In this document: positions 8,872 to 17,548 of the stretch, piece after piece
Numbering within the stretch: position 1 is the first letter of the stretch
Layout: every line of letters starts with the position of its first letter
Assembly: GCF_030503735.1 (NCBI RefSeq)
Contig: NZ_CP073096.1
Location: 1,054,001-1,118,000, forward strand
DNA: 64,000 nucleotides
Source of the DNA: Corynebacterium tuberculostearicum
GTDB taxonomy: Bacteria > Actinomycetota > Actinomycetes > Mycobacteriales > Mycobacteriaceae
Direction: 5' to 3'
Position numbers and translations under genes: made by a program
The notes under the pieces: model-generated
What the model was told of the DNA's origin: nothing
Database searches by the model: none
What the model saw: only the letters and a program-made list of their open reading frames with translations

Positions 8872-9954
8872 TCAGATCTGCTGCTTCGTAGTGCAGTCGA
8901 TCTTCGCATAGGGCCGACCCTTCTTATCCACGGACGTCAGTGCGTAGTTTCCATTATATGCGCGGCAGCCGGTATATGTATCAACCACCGGCGCCGGTTG
9001 AGGAGCCGCTTGTTGCTCGGCCGGCTGATACGCCGGGCTCTCGGAATCCTGCGTTGGTTGCTCCGCTACCTCCACCTCGGGTGCACTTTCCTCGGCCTGC
9101 CCGCGCTCTTCTTGCCGTTGCTCTTCTACTCGGCGCTCTTCCTCCTGGCGCTCCTTCTCGCGCTTTTCTTCCTCTCGCTCTTGTTCTTCTAGCTCATTAA
9201 TCTTTTCTCGAGCCTGTTTCTCATTTCCCCGAAGCTCGCGTTCTTTATTGGCTGCAATCTCTTTCGGAGCATCCGGATAAGCGGTCTTTTGGAAGGTGCT
9301 CCGACCGTCCTTAGAGCGAGTCAGGGCTACCAAACCCGCCTTTGCAGCAGCGGATTGATTTATGTAGTCCTCATAAGCTGGGATGTCCCCTGCCTCAATT
9401 CCTGCAAAAGCTGCAGCTGCAGCTTCGGCGATACTACGTGCTTCGGCCATCTCTTCGTCACTGGAAACTTTGCATTCATCCGAAACCGCAAAGATTCCCT
9501 CGCCGGCATCTTTAGGTGCACGTTCGGCCTTTTGCACTTCTTCGTAAAACTTGTCATTTCCTCCGAATACAACGGCAGCGGCTAATCCTTCTGCTGCAAT
9601 ATCGGCGTTAACAAAGTCGTCCTCAAGGAATGCCCCAGCAAGGGTGCGGCCGTATTTATCCGTACTTTCTGAGTCATACTCCAACCGGAGTTCAGTCCCC
9701 TGCGGCAGCCGCCTTTCCAAATAGTGCTTCGCTTCTTCCGCGAGACATTCGCTGGGCTCCCCGTTATGGCCGATTTCCGGCGTATCGATGTTCAGCAGTC
9801 GCACCCGGGTATTTTCACCGTCTATATCAACGTCGATGGTGTCGCCATCGATGACCCGATTAACCACAACCGTGTCTTCATCATCGCCGCCCAAGGCAAT
9901 AAAAGCTACAGCTCCAACCGCGAATATACCGACGAGGGGTTTGACCCAACCCAT
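8872..9954 (-). CDS. Membrane-anchored or secreted thermonuclease-family (SNase) protein
   Basis: The 360-residue protein starts with a hydrophobic signal or anchor (residues 5-22) followed by a staphylococcal-nuclease domain (about 28-150). The catalytic residues are present: DGDT at 36-39 for calcium, Arg52 and Glu60 in VRLLNIDTPE, and Arg103 in DKYGRTLAG. A long Glu/Arg-rich, probably coiled-coil stretch (REKINELEEQEREEEKREKE and beyond) leads to a Pro/Gln-rich linker and a small C-terminal Cys-pair domain (TGCRAYNGNY ... AKIDC) resembling calcium-binding excalibur-type tails of extracellular nucleases. The start has GGAG nine bases upstream. It is flanked on both sides by palindromic repeats. 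A role in extracellular DNA degradation is inferred. Confidence 0.85.
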   Translation of the reverse strand: MGWVKPLVGIFAVGAVAFIALGGDDEDTVVVNRVIDGDTIDVDIDGENTRVRLLNIDTPEIGHNGEPSECLAEEAKHYLERRLPQGTELRLEYDSESTDKYGRTLAGAFLEDDFVNADIAAEGLAAAVVFGGNDKFYEEVQKAERAPKDAGEGIFAVSDECKVSSDEEMAEARSIAEAAAAAFAGIEAGDIPAYEDYINQSAAAKAGLVALTRSKDGRSTFQKTAYPDAPKEIAANKERELRGNEKQAREKINELEEQEREEEKREKERQEEERRVEEQRQEERGQAEESAPEVEVAEQPTQDSESPAYQPAEQQAAPQPAPVVDTYTGCRAYNGNYALTSVDKKGRPYAKIDCTTKQQI

Positions 9955-10024
9955 AAATGCGTCTCCTGAGATAAAGAAAAAAGATACTTAAAGTTAGCAG
10001 TGAGGCACAAGGTGATTATTCAAC

Positions 10025-10095
10025 CCCTCCCTCCGCGCTCACCGGCAATAGAAAACCACCTCAAACATCTCACTGCGTGAGCGCAAAGGGCTGAG
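10025..10095. repeat. Palindromic intergenic repeat, unit 3
   Basis: CCCTCCGCGCTCACCGG and CGTGAGCGCAAAGGGCTGAGG form the arms of an imperfect hairpin in the gap between the nuclease and symporter genes. It shares the CGCGCTCACC core with the two units at 8713 and 8799. The rest of the gap 9955-10230 shows no gene. Confidence 0.6.
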
Positions 10096-10230
10096 GTGGA
10101 AACGCCGTTAGTGATGCCGCATCTTGTACCTGCGGGCATTCAGGGAATAAGGTGAGCAGTATTGAAGTTGAACCGAACAGTATCTGGCGAATAGTCCGAT
10201 CTGTCCATTTTTGTTTTCAAAGGAATCTTT

Positions 10231-11592
10231 ATGTCTCAACAAGAGTCTTCGCGCTCCAAGCTTCCCGGCTGGGCCACGGGATTCGGTGCGCAGGTCATCG
10301 CAGGCCTTATTATCGGCCTTATCCTGGGCTTCATTGCCTCCGGCATGGATACTGATCCAGATAACCCCGGCTGGTTAACTACCCTGCTCACCGGCGTCGG
10401 TGGCGCCTACGTGCAGCTGCTCAAGGTGATGATCCCGCCGCTGATTTTCGCGGCCGTCGTCACCTCTGTCGCCAACCTACGCAAGGTAGCCAACGCCGCT
10501 TCCCTAGCGATTTCCACGTTGGCGTGGTTCGCAATCACCGCTTTCTTCTCTGTTCTGACGGGCATCATTGTCGCCGTGGTAATGAAACCGGGCGTCGGCA
10601 CAAGCGTTGACGCAGCTACCGCGCAGGATCCTTCCCATGTTGGCTCGTGGACCGCGTTCTTTGAGCAGCTGCTGCCGCAAAATTTCCTCGGCCTTTCTGC
10701 CTCGCTTTCCGACGGCGAAGTTTCCCTCAGCTTCGGTGCCCTCCAGCTCCTTGTCATCTCGCTGGCCATTGGAATCGCCGCAGTCAAGACCGGCAAGTCT
10801 GCTGAGCCTTTCTTGCGCTTTACCGAGTCCTTCCTCAAGGTCATCCAGGTTATCTTGTGGTGGATCATCCGCCTGGCGCCGATTGGCACCGCAGCGCTTA
10901 TTGGCAAGGCCGTAGCTACCTACGGCTGGGACGCACTGGGCTCGCTGGGCAAATTCGTTCTAGCTATGTACGTGGGCCTCGGCTTGGTATTCGTCGTCAT
11001 CTATCCGGCCGTACTGAAGTTCAACAAGATTCCGGTCATGGGCTTTTATAAGCGCGTATGGCCAGTCACTTCGTTGGGCTTTGTCACCCGTTCTTCTATG
11101 GGCGTTATGCCAGCCACTGAGCGGTTTAGCGAAAAGGCAATGGGTGTTCCGTCCGAATATGCGTCCTTTGCCGTGCCGCTGGGTGCAACCACAAAGATGG
11201 ACGGCTGCGCTTCCGTCTACCCGGCCATCGCAGCCATCTTCGTTGCCCAATTCTATGGAGTTGACCTCGACTTCTCGCAGTATCTCCTCATCATCTTCGT
11301 TTCCGTTATCGGTTCTGCAGCTACCGCAGGTACGACGGGTGCAACGGTCATGCTCACACTAACCTTGTCTACGCTGGGCCTGCCACTGGCCGGTGTCGGC
11401 CTCTTGCTAGCCATCGAGCCGATTATTGATATGGGCCGCACCGCACTTAACGTCACTGGACAAGTACTGTGCGCGACCATCGTCGCCAAGCGCGCTGGAA
11501 TCCAAGACAGAGCAACCTGGGATGCTGCAGAAAGCGGCGTCAGGGACATTATGGATTCTGACTCGGCCGAGGCTATTGGAGTCAAGGCTTAA
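10231..11592 (+). CDS. Dicarboxylate/amino-acid:cation symporter (DAACS family)
   Basis: The 453-residue membrane protein belongs to the GltP/DctA/SstT family that imports C4-dicarboxylates, glutamate or serine with sodium ions or protons. About eight hydrophobic helices plus re-entrant loops can be recognised. The serine-rich hairpin TRSSMGVMPAT and the signature segment ATTKMDGCASVYPAIAAIFVAQ are present, as is EPIIDMGRTALNVTGQ in the last transmembrane helix, which carries substrate-binding Asp and Asn residues. The start ATG follows AAAGGAATCTTT. It is a single gene closed by a strong bidirectional terminator. The exact substrate cannot be told from the sequence. Confidence 0.93.
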   Translation: MSQQESSRSKLPGWATGFGAQVIAGLIIGLILGFIASGMDTDPDNPGWLTTLLTGVGGAYVQLLKVMIPPLIFAAVVTSVANLRKVANAASLAISTLAWFAITAFFSVLTGIIVAVVMKPGVGTSVDAATAQDPSHVGSWTAFFEQLLPQNFLGLSASLSDGEVSLSFGALQLLVISLAIGIAAVKTGKSAEPFLRFTESFLKVIQVILWWIIRLAPIGTAALIGKAVATYGWDALGSLGKFVLAMYVGLGLVFVVIYPAVLKFNKIPVMGFYKRVWPVTSLGFVTRSSMGVMPATERFSEKAMGVPSEYASFAVPLGATTKMDGCASVYPAIAAIFVAQFYGVDLDFSQYLLIIFVSVIGSAATAGTTGATVMLTLTLSTLGLPLAGVGLLLAIEPIIDMGRTALNVTGQVLCATIVAKRAGIQDRATWDAAESGVRDIMDSDSAEAIGVKA

Positions 11593-11618
11593 GCCAGTCT
11601 CCTAATTCAAGCAAAAAG

Positions 11619-11657
11619 AAAAGCCCGCAAGGTTAACCGTTAACCTTGCGGGCTTTT
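11619..11657. terminator. Bidirectional intrinsic terminator
   Basis: AAAAGCCCGCAAGGTTAAC, a two-base centre, and the exact reverse complement form a very strong hairpin with A and T runs on both sides. It lies between the convergent symporter and DUF2382 genes and serves both. Confidence 0.95.
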
Positions 11658-11669
11658 GGCTATGCGCTT

Positions 11670-12590
11670 TTACTTCTTCTTGAAGCCATCAACACCATCG
11701 GTGTCGATCTGCTCCTTGCGCAGCTCCTCAGTGCGGGTCTCGGTATCGCGGACGGTATCCTTCTTCAGGTTGACTTTCTCGACCGGGACGGTTTCCTTGT
11801 CGATGTTCACGCGCTCCTCGTGCAGAGTAACGGAAGCTTCCTCAGAGTCGCCAGAGATAGCGCCGTTGTAGTTATTGGCTTCCTCAGCGTTGATCGGGGT
11901 GCGCTCGACACGAACTTCCTCGCGGTCAACCGGAACCTCAACGGTCTCAGTATCGGTCACGACATACTTACGCAGGCGAGCCTCACCGGTAGCTACGCGC
12001 TCCTTGTTGACGTTGAGCTGCTCCTCAGAGCGGATGAGCTCACCGTCGTTGTTCGTACGTGCAGCAGCATCGTCTGCGACGCCAGTCTTACGCTCGGCGT
12101 GAGCGGCGTCGGTAGCTGCCTTATTTTCATCGGCTCGTGCACCAGCAACACCTGCACCTGCAGCGCCTGCGCCAGCACCAGCTGCGCCTGCACCAGCGGT
12201 CAGGTTGTGATCCTTGTCAGCGCCAGCCTGCACGTCGCGCTTAGAGTCAAGGTTGGAATCCTTGTAGTCGGTAACGTCTTGTGCGTTTTCCAGGCCGTAG
12301 TGCTTGAAGATATCGGATTGTGCTTCTGGGGTCAGCGGCTTATCGGAGTCGAAGTCTGGTGCATCCTTGATGCGATCTTTGGAGAAGCCCAGCTTCAGGT
12401 CATCACCGGAGAAATCATGACCACGCAGCGGAACCAAGCTGGAGTTCATGCCGAACAGGCCGTGGTTAACCTCAACGAAGGTCGGCTGGCCGGACTGGTC
12501 ATCAACGAATACCTCGTTGACATCGCCGAGCTTCTCGCCGTCCTTGTCGTATGCGGTGGCGTTAAAAAGGTCCTTAATGTTCTTACCCAC
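11670..12590 (-). CDS. PRC-barrel and DUF2382 domain protein (stress-response type)
   Basis: The 306-residue soluble protein has an N-terminal PRC-barrel domain (about residues 5-80, NIKDLFNATAYDKDGEKLGDV ...), an Ala/Gly-rich spacer (GAGAAGAGAGAAGAGVAGAR), and a C-terminal DUF2382 domain (about 180-290) rich in charged repeats such as NKERVATGEARLRKYVV and VPVDREEVRVERTPI. DUF2382 proteins are often associated with stress responses in bacteria, and their molecular role is unsettled. I chose GTG at 12590 because AGAAAGGA lies about ten bases upstream and the PRC domain starts just after it. The frame stays open upstream to 12716, but those residues look like translated leader. Confidence 0.88.
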   Translation of the reverse strand: MGKNIKDLFNATAYDKDGEKLGDVNEVFVDDQSGQPTFVEVNHGLFGMNSSLVPLRGHDFSGDDLKLGFSKDRIKDAPDFDSDKPLTPEAQSDIFKHYGLENAQDVTDYKDSNLDSKRDVQAGADKDHNLTAGAGAAGAGAGAAGAGVAGARADENKAATDAAHAERKTGVADDAAARTNNDGELIRSEEQLNVNKERVATGEARLRKYVVTDTETVEVPVDREEVRVERTPINAEEANNYNGAISGDSEEASVTLHEERVNIDKETVPVEKVNLKKDTVRDTETRTEELRKEQIDTDGVDGFKKK

Positions 12591-13109
12591 TGTCAGTAAA
12601 TCCTTTCTGCTATTGGTATAGCTATCTTCAACCAAACAAAAGGACATTTTCTTACCCCCCCAACACGTGGAGTGCGGGGGTGAAAATCTCTTTTTGTTTG
12701 CTGTGACAACCACCATACGGAGAATTCAAGTTTTTTCGACCGACAGCAGAGAAAATTCTGCAATTTCTTCACTGATTGCCCAGTTCATGCAGCTCAGAAA
12801 GCACTATAACGGTTTTATAACATCCGAATAATTGCACCGTAAAAGCCAGGAACGAGAAGACTCGATGTCGAATAGCGTGCCCACAGTGCCCATAGTCAAT
12901 AGACTCAACAATCACCAAATTTCCCAACACCAAAAACACCCCCGAACGGAGGAAACAGGAAACATTCAGGTTTCTCTACATAGGGGGTAGCTACTTTCCG
13001 GATTTTTACAGAAGGAACACAGCGTGCATACACCCAAACAGGTAGTCACACATATTGGTCTAGTCGGGTAGAGCCCTAAAACGGAGATGAAAACGGAGTT
13101 GCTTTAGGT
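12591..13109. other. Intergenic region without a recognisable gene
   Basis: About 520 bases between the DUF2382 gene and the cation efflux gene. The part next to 12590 is probably the promoter and leader of the DUF2382 gene, with a C-run and inverted CAC-rich segments around 12655-12680. I see no RNA gene, repeat or convincing small ORF in the remainder. Confidence 0.6.
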
Positions 13110-14021
13110 TTAGCGGAACAGGTATGGCCGCCGATGGTCCAAACCTGCTGGTTCCACGTGGATAAATGCACTGCAGCCCTGAAATAGCTCGTCCAAGGCG
13201 ATCTCCACGTCATCGGCAACTTCATGGGAGCGCATAACGCTCCACTCTCCTGGCACTTCCATGGTGAGATACACCAGACGCTGCCGACCAGAAGCCACGG
13301 TACGCCGATCTGTAAAGCTAACCTCGTGCTTCTCTTCCAATCGTGCCAATAGCTGGCGAATCTGTCTCTGTTCCTCCTCCGGGAGGGCCTCAGAAAGCAG
13401 GCGGCTTACGGAATCGCTTAGGAGGGTATAGCCAGTCCATAAAATGTTGATACCCACGGCCAATGCCACCACTGGGTCCAGCCACATCCATCCAGTAAGA
13501 TACACGGCGGCGATGCCGACTAGGACGCCGACGGAAGTCCAGACGTCGGTAAGCAAGTGATGCCCATCCGCATTCAAGGTAGCGGAACGGTAGTGTTTGC
13601 CCGCACGAATAAGGGCGATGCCGACCAAGCAGTTGAGAACGGAAGAAAGCGTGGAAAGCGCCAAGCCCCAACCGGGTTCCGCAATGGGCTGAGGCACAAA
13701 AAAGCGCTGAATAGCCGTGTAAATAATCATGCCTGCCGCGATGAAAATCATCGCGCCCTCCACCAAGGCAGAAACGTACTCGGCCTTACCATGGCCAAAT
13801 TGGTGGTTATCATCGGCCGGCTTGGCAGCAATACGCAGCGCATAAAAACCTGCAACGGCTGCCACCAAATTAACTACGGATTCGAGGGCATCGGAAAGAA
13901 AACCCACGGAGCCTGTAAACCACGCGGCCAATGCCTTGAGAGCGATGGTGGCCGCCGCAGCGGCAATGGAAAGCTGCATGAAGCGCTCTAAGACGCGCTG
14001 TTCAGAGCCTGGATGGGGCAT
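13110..14021 (-). CDS. Cation diffusion facilitator, probable manganese/divalent metal exporter
   Basis: The 303-residue protein has the CDF architecture: six transmembrane helices (about residues 15-200) and a cytoplasmic C-terminal domain. The metal-binding motifs are FLSDALESVVN in helix 2, HQFGHGKAEY after helix 3, and ADGHHLLTDVWTS in helix 5. The C-terminal domain contains RRTVASGRQRLVYLTMEVPG. I chose ATG at 14021, seven bases after GGGAGA, over GTG at 14027. CDF exporters move Zn, Fe, Co or Mn out of the cell. The 5' leader has conserved elements of the manganese-sensing yybP-ykoY riboswitch, so manganese efflux is the best inference. Confidence 0.92.
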   Translation of the reverse strand: MPHPGSEQRVLERFMQLSIAAAAATIALKALAAWFTGSVGFLSDALESVVNLVAAVAGFYALRIAAKPADDNHQFGHGKAEYVSALVEGAMIFIAAGMIIYTAIQRFFVPQPIAEPGWGLALSTLSSVLNCLVGIALIRAGKHYRSATLNADGHHLLTDVWTSVGVLVGIAAVYLTGWMWLDPVVALAVGINILWTGYTLLSDSVSRLLSEALPEEEQRQIRQLLARLEEKHEVSFTDRRTVASGRQRLVYLTMEVPGEWSVMRSHEVADDVEIALDELFQGCSAFIHVEPAGLDHRRPYLFR

Positions 14022-14059
14022 AGTCACTTCTCCCTTCGGTTCGATTGCGGACCGAAGGT

Positions 14060-14175
14060 CTCGTTCACGACCACGACGAGCGCGGACGCTGGCTGGCCGG
14101 GCTATACGCCAGTATGTCGACCAGGCATCTCGGTTAAACCGAGGGAACTACTCCCCTTCAGGAAATTTCAACCTT
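14060..14175 (-). ncRNA. Candidate yybP-ykoY (manganese) riboswitch upstream of the CDF gene
   Basis: On the minus strand the leader carries GAAGGGGAGTAG (near 14160-14148), then CTCGGTTTAACCGAGATGCC, then GTCGACATACTGGCG (near 14121-14107), in this order and at the right spacing. These are the loop motifs I recall for the yybP-ykoY family, in which GGGGAGUAG and CAUACU loops meet to bind Mn2+. The boundaries are approximate. I made the call from motif memory only. Confidence 0.65.
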
Positions 14176-14203
14176 ATAGGGGCCTTGAATCTGGCGCAAG
14201 ATC

Positions 14204-14230
14204 AAAAAGCCACGGGAGGCACCCGTGGCT
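14204..14230 (-). terminator. Intrinsic terminator of the DJ-1/PfpI gene
   Basis: On the minus strand AGCCACGGG-TGCC-TCCCGTGGCT is followed by a T-run (TTTTT at 14204-14208). It lies between the end of the PfpI-like gene and the leader of the CDF gene. Confidence 0.85.
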
Positions 14231-14246
14231 ATATGCGGAAAGAGCT

Positions 14247-14780
14247 TTAGTGCTGGCCCTCCGCAAATTCCTCAACCAGCTTAGCGTTAAAGGCTGGGAG
14301 ATCATCCGGCGTGCGGGAAGAAACCAAGCCCTGGTCGCAATGGACTTCCTCGTCCACCCAAGTGGCACCAGCATTGCGCAAGTCTGTCTGCAGGGATGGG
14401 AAGGAGGTAAGCGTGCGGCCCTTGAGGGCATCAGCGTCCGTCAAGATCCATGCACCGTGGCAGATTGCACCGAGCGGGAGGCCCTTGCTCATGTGGTTAC
14501 GCACGATTTCTACTGCGGCCTTATCCAAACGCAGCAGGTCAGCATTGTTGGTACCGCCGGGCAAGATGATGCCATCGCAAGACTCGCCGGTAGAGTCAGC
14601 GGTAGTGGCATCCACGGAAATCTCCGTACCCTTCTTACCGGTGATGGTGCCGGCCTCTGGGGCGATAACACGCACGGTTGCTCCGGCGTTCTTCACGGCC
14701 TCCAGCGGGGAGGTTAGCTCAGAGTCTTCAAAGTCATTGGTAGCGATGATGGCAATGGTCTTGTTTTCTAGTTCAGCCAT
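14247..14780 (-). CDS. DJ-1/PfpI family protein (type 1 glutamine amidotransferase-like)
   Basis: The 177-residue protein fits the PfpI/YhbO/DJ-1 family, which includes stress-induced deglycases or glyoxalases and peptidase-like proteins. The nucleophile elbow GAICHGAW places Cys107 and His108, and Glu18 (NDFEDSEL) is the conserved acidic partner. GIILPGGTNNADLL and DEEVHCDQGLVSSRTPDDLPAF are typical of the subfamily. The start has AAAGGAGGC upstream. It is monocistronic with its own terminator. The true substrate is unknown. Confidence 0.9.
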   Translation of the reverse strand: MAELENKTIAIIATNDFEDSELTSPLEAVKNAGATVRVIAPEAGTITGKKGTEISVDATTADSTGESCDGIILPGGTNNADLLRLDKAAVEIVRNHMSKGLPLGAICHGAWILTDADALKGRTLTSFPSLQTDLRNAGATWVDEEVHCDQGLVSSRTPDDLPAFNAKLVEEFAEGQH

Positions 14781-14909
14781 AATGCGGCCTCCTTTGTTCG
14801 GGTACGCCGCCCACAGTAACGCGGAGTTATTCTATTCGCGACCTTCTTTTCTCCTTTGGGGCCAAGACCCTCGCCCTCCGCCAAAGACCAAGCTCAGACC
14901 GGCGTGGAA

Positions 14910-15995
14910 TCAGCCGCCAATTTTAAAGTCGCATACATCGCCATCCTGCATGATGTAGTCTTTGCCTTCTTGGCGGACCTTGCCGTGTGCGCGGGCCTCT
15001 GCCATGGAGCCCGTCGCCACGAGGTCATCGTAGGAAACGATCTCGGCCTTAATGAACTTCTTCTCAAAGTCAGTGTGAATAACGCCAGCGGCCTGCGGGG
15101 CGGCAGAGCCCTGCTTGATAGTCCACGCGCGGGCTTCCTTCTCACCTGCGGTGAGGTAAGTCTGCAGCCCCAGGGTGGCGAAGCCTGCCTTGGCCAAGGT
15201 AGCCAGGCCGGGCTCATCTTGGCCTACGGCCTCGAGCAATTCGCGCGCTTCGTCTTCTTCCAGCTCGAGCAGCTCGGTTTCGGTCTGTGCGTCTAGGAAA
15301 ACGGCCTCGGCTGGGGCAACGAGCTGGCGCAGTTCTTCCTTCTTAGCGTCGTCGGTAAGCACGGCCTCGTCCGAGTTAAAGACATAGAGGAAAGGCTTGG
15401 CAGTCATCAGGTGCAGATCGCGCACGAGGGAAAGGTCAATCTCGCCCTCCTTCGCGGCGGCGAAGAGGGTGCGATCATCTTCCAGAATCTCCTGGGCCTT
15501 CTTGGTTGCTTCCACCTCAGCGACCAGGTCCTTATTCTTGCGCGCATCTTTTTCTAGACGTGGCAAGGCCTTTTCGATGGTCTGGAGGTCCGCAAGGATG
15601 AGCTCGGTATTAATAACGGAGATATCGTTGCGCGGGTCAACCTTGCCATCGACGTGGATGACGTTGTCATCGGAGAAAGCGCGCACCACCTGGCAAATGG
15701 CATCCGCCTCGCGGATATTAGCTAGGAAGGCATTGCCCATGCCCTCGCCCTGGGAGGCACCGGAGACGATGCCGGCGATATCCACGAACGATACGGTGGC
15801 AGGAAGAATGCGCTCAGAGTTAAACATTTCCGCCAAGCGGGTTAGGCGGGCATCCGGCAACTCCACCAGGCCCACGTTGGGCTCGATGGTGGCGAACGGG
15901 TAGTTCGCCGCCAAGATCTCAGAACGGGTTAGGGCATTAAACAAAGTGGACTTGCCCACGTTGGGCAGGCCGACGATTCCTAGTGTAAGACTCAC
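14910..15995 (-). CDS. ychF: Ribosome-binding ATPase YchF
   Basis: This is the full-length 361-residue YchF, an Obg-family protein that prefers ATP and binds ribosomes. The P-loop GLPNVGKSTLFNALT is at residues 8-22, followed by VDIAGIVSGASQGEGMGN (G3), the helical insertion around residues 130-190, and the C-terminal TGS domain ending IMQDGDVCDFKIGG. It stands divergent to the AI-2E transporter gene, matching the position of Rv1112 in the mycobacterial block. Confidence 0.97.
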   Translation of the reverse strand: MSLTLGIVGLPNVGKSTLFNALTRSEILAANYPFATIEPNVGLVELPDARLTRLAEMFNSERILPATVSFVDIAGIVSGASQGEGMGNAFLANIREADAICQVVRAFSDDNVIHVDGKVDPRNDISVINTELILADLQTIEKALPRLEKDARKNKDLVAEVEATKKAQEILEDDRTLFAAAKEGEIDLSLVRDLHLMTAKPFLYVFNSDEAVLTDDAKKEELRQLVAPAEAVFLDAQTETELLELEEDEARELLEAVGQDEPGLATLAKAGFATLGLQTYLTAGEKEARAWTIKQGSAAPQAAGVIHTDFEKKFIKAEIVSYDDLVATGSMAEARAHGKVRQEGKDYIMQDGDVCDFKIGG

Positions 15996-16042
15996 GGGGC
16001 CAATCCTAACGCACCCGCTTTCTTTTAAGGCAAGATGGTGGG

Positions 16043-17512
16043 GTGAGTTCTGATAGCCAACCGCTGCCCGATGACCCTCAAGCAGGCTTGGGCGATAAGT
16101 TTGATGAAAGCTTCGATACCAGCAAGCTGGAGGATGTATCGCCGCATCCGCCAGGCGATCAGGTTGACCGCTCGGTCATCGCCGGCGAGGTGGTTAAGTC
16201 CGCGTCCCTGTGGGCGGTCCGCCTACTCATCATCTGCGTGTTCCTCTATGCCCTCTACCGCCTGCTCGGTAATTTCTGGCAGGGCATCTTGCCGGTACTT
16301 TTGGCGCTTATCATTTGCACCGTCCTAGCGCCCGTGGCTAAGAAGCTGCGCGGTATAGGCCTTCCCGCCGCTTTGGCGGCCGCCGTAACTATTTTGGTGT
16401 CTTTCACAGCCGTGGGTGGGCTCATTGCCTTCGTCGCGCCAGACTTCATGCGTCAATCCCGTTCGCTGTATTTGCAGACGGTGTCCGGCATCCAAAGCTT
16501 GCAACTATGGGCCCAGGGCCCGCCTCTCAACCTCGATAGCGAGGATATGAGCAGCTATATCGATGAAGCGGCTTCCTGGCTGCAGCAGCGCGCCGGTGCC
16601 ATCGCCGGATCGGTCTTCACCGGCATCGGCACGGCCACATCGATCCTGGTCACCCTCTTTATCGTGTTGGTGCTTACCTTCTTCTTCCTCAAGGACGGCG
16701 CCAAGTTTTTGCCTTGGCTGCGCGATGCTACCGGCAAGCGCGCCGGCTGGCACCTCACGGAGCTGCTTACTCGCGCCTGGAATACGCTGGGCGGTTTCAT
16801 TCGCGCCCAGGCGGTTGTCTCGCTTGTCGACGCCATCTTTATCGGCATCGGCCTCGCCCTTATCGGCGTCCCTTTGGCCATGGCCTTGGCGATTATCACC
16901 TTTATCGCCGGGTTTATCCCCTTTGTAGGTGCCATCGTGGCCGGCGCCCTTTCGGTCACCATTGCGTTGGTGTCCCTTGGAATCACCAAGGCCTTACTGG
17001 TTTTAGGCCTAGTTCTGCTGGTCCAACAGTTGGAGGGCAATGTGCTCTCGCCGTGGCTGCAGTCCAAGGCAATGGACCTGCACCCAGTCATCGTCTTGGT
17101 CTCCGTGACGGTCGGCTCCGCTCTCTTTGGCCTCGTGGGTGGTTTCCTTGCGGTTCCAACCGCCGCAATGTTTGCCGTGGCCTACCGCTACGGGCAGGAC
17201 ATGATGAAGCTCCAGTCCGGTGAAAAGACCGCAGCAGATTTGGACTTTTCCACTGTGGCTGGCTATCTCATCGGCCGCTACACCGAAGACCAAGGGCGTT
17301 ATAAGCGCGAGGCGTGGCTACAAATGCCAGACTATGCTGCCCCAGAAGGCGCGTTTGCCGACGTCTCTGCTGACGGCGATTTAGACTCCCTCGACGCCGC
17401 CCTCAACGTAGAGTCCACTCCACAGGAGCATCGAAAACCCGGCATGCGCGCTAACCTGCGGCGTGCGCGCGACTCCTTCGAAGAGCTTTTGAACGGAGAT
17501 TCGAAAAAGTAG
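16043..17512 (+). CDS. AI-2E/PerM-family transporter
   Basis: The 489-residue membrane protein has an acidic N-terminal tail of about 50 residues, then seven to eight hydrophobic helices with the family features FIPFVGAIVAGALSV and QQLEGNVLSPWLQSKAMDLHP (about residues 290-350). The charged C-terminal tail is about 90 residues. The family includes TqsA, an autoinducer-2 exporter, and Na+/H+ antiporters; the substrate is not predictable. The start is GTG with a weak site, and few other starts are available upstream of the first helix. Confidence 0.9.
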   Translation: MSSDSQPLPDDPQAGLGDKFDESFDTSKLEDVSPHPPGDQVDRSVIAGEVVKSASLWAVRLLIICVFLYALYRLLGNFWQGILPVLLALIICTVLAPVAKKLRGIGLPAALAAAVTILVSFTAVGGLIAFVAPDFMRQSRSLYLQTVSGIQSLQLWAQGPPLNLDSEDMSSYIDEAASWLQQRAGAIAGSVFTGIGTATSILVTLFIVLVLTFFFLKDGAKFLPWLRDATGKRAGWHLTELLTRAWNTLGGFIRAQAVVSLVDAIFIGIGLALIGVPLAMALAIITFIAGFIPFVGAIVAGALSVTIALVSLGITKALLVLGLVLLVQQLEGNVLSPWLQSKAMDLHPVIVLVSVTVGSALFGLVGGFLAVPTAAMFAVAYRYGQDMMKLQSGEKTAADLDFSTVAGYLIGRYTEDQGRYKREAWLQMPDYAAPEGAFADVSADGDLDSLDAALNVESTPQEHRKPGMRANLRRARDSFEELLNGDSKK

Positions 17513-17548
17513 TAGGTTGTGTCGGCAGCACATGCCATGCTGGAGACT

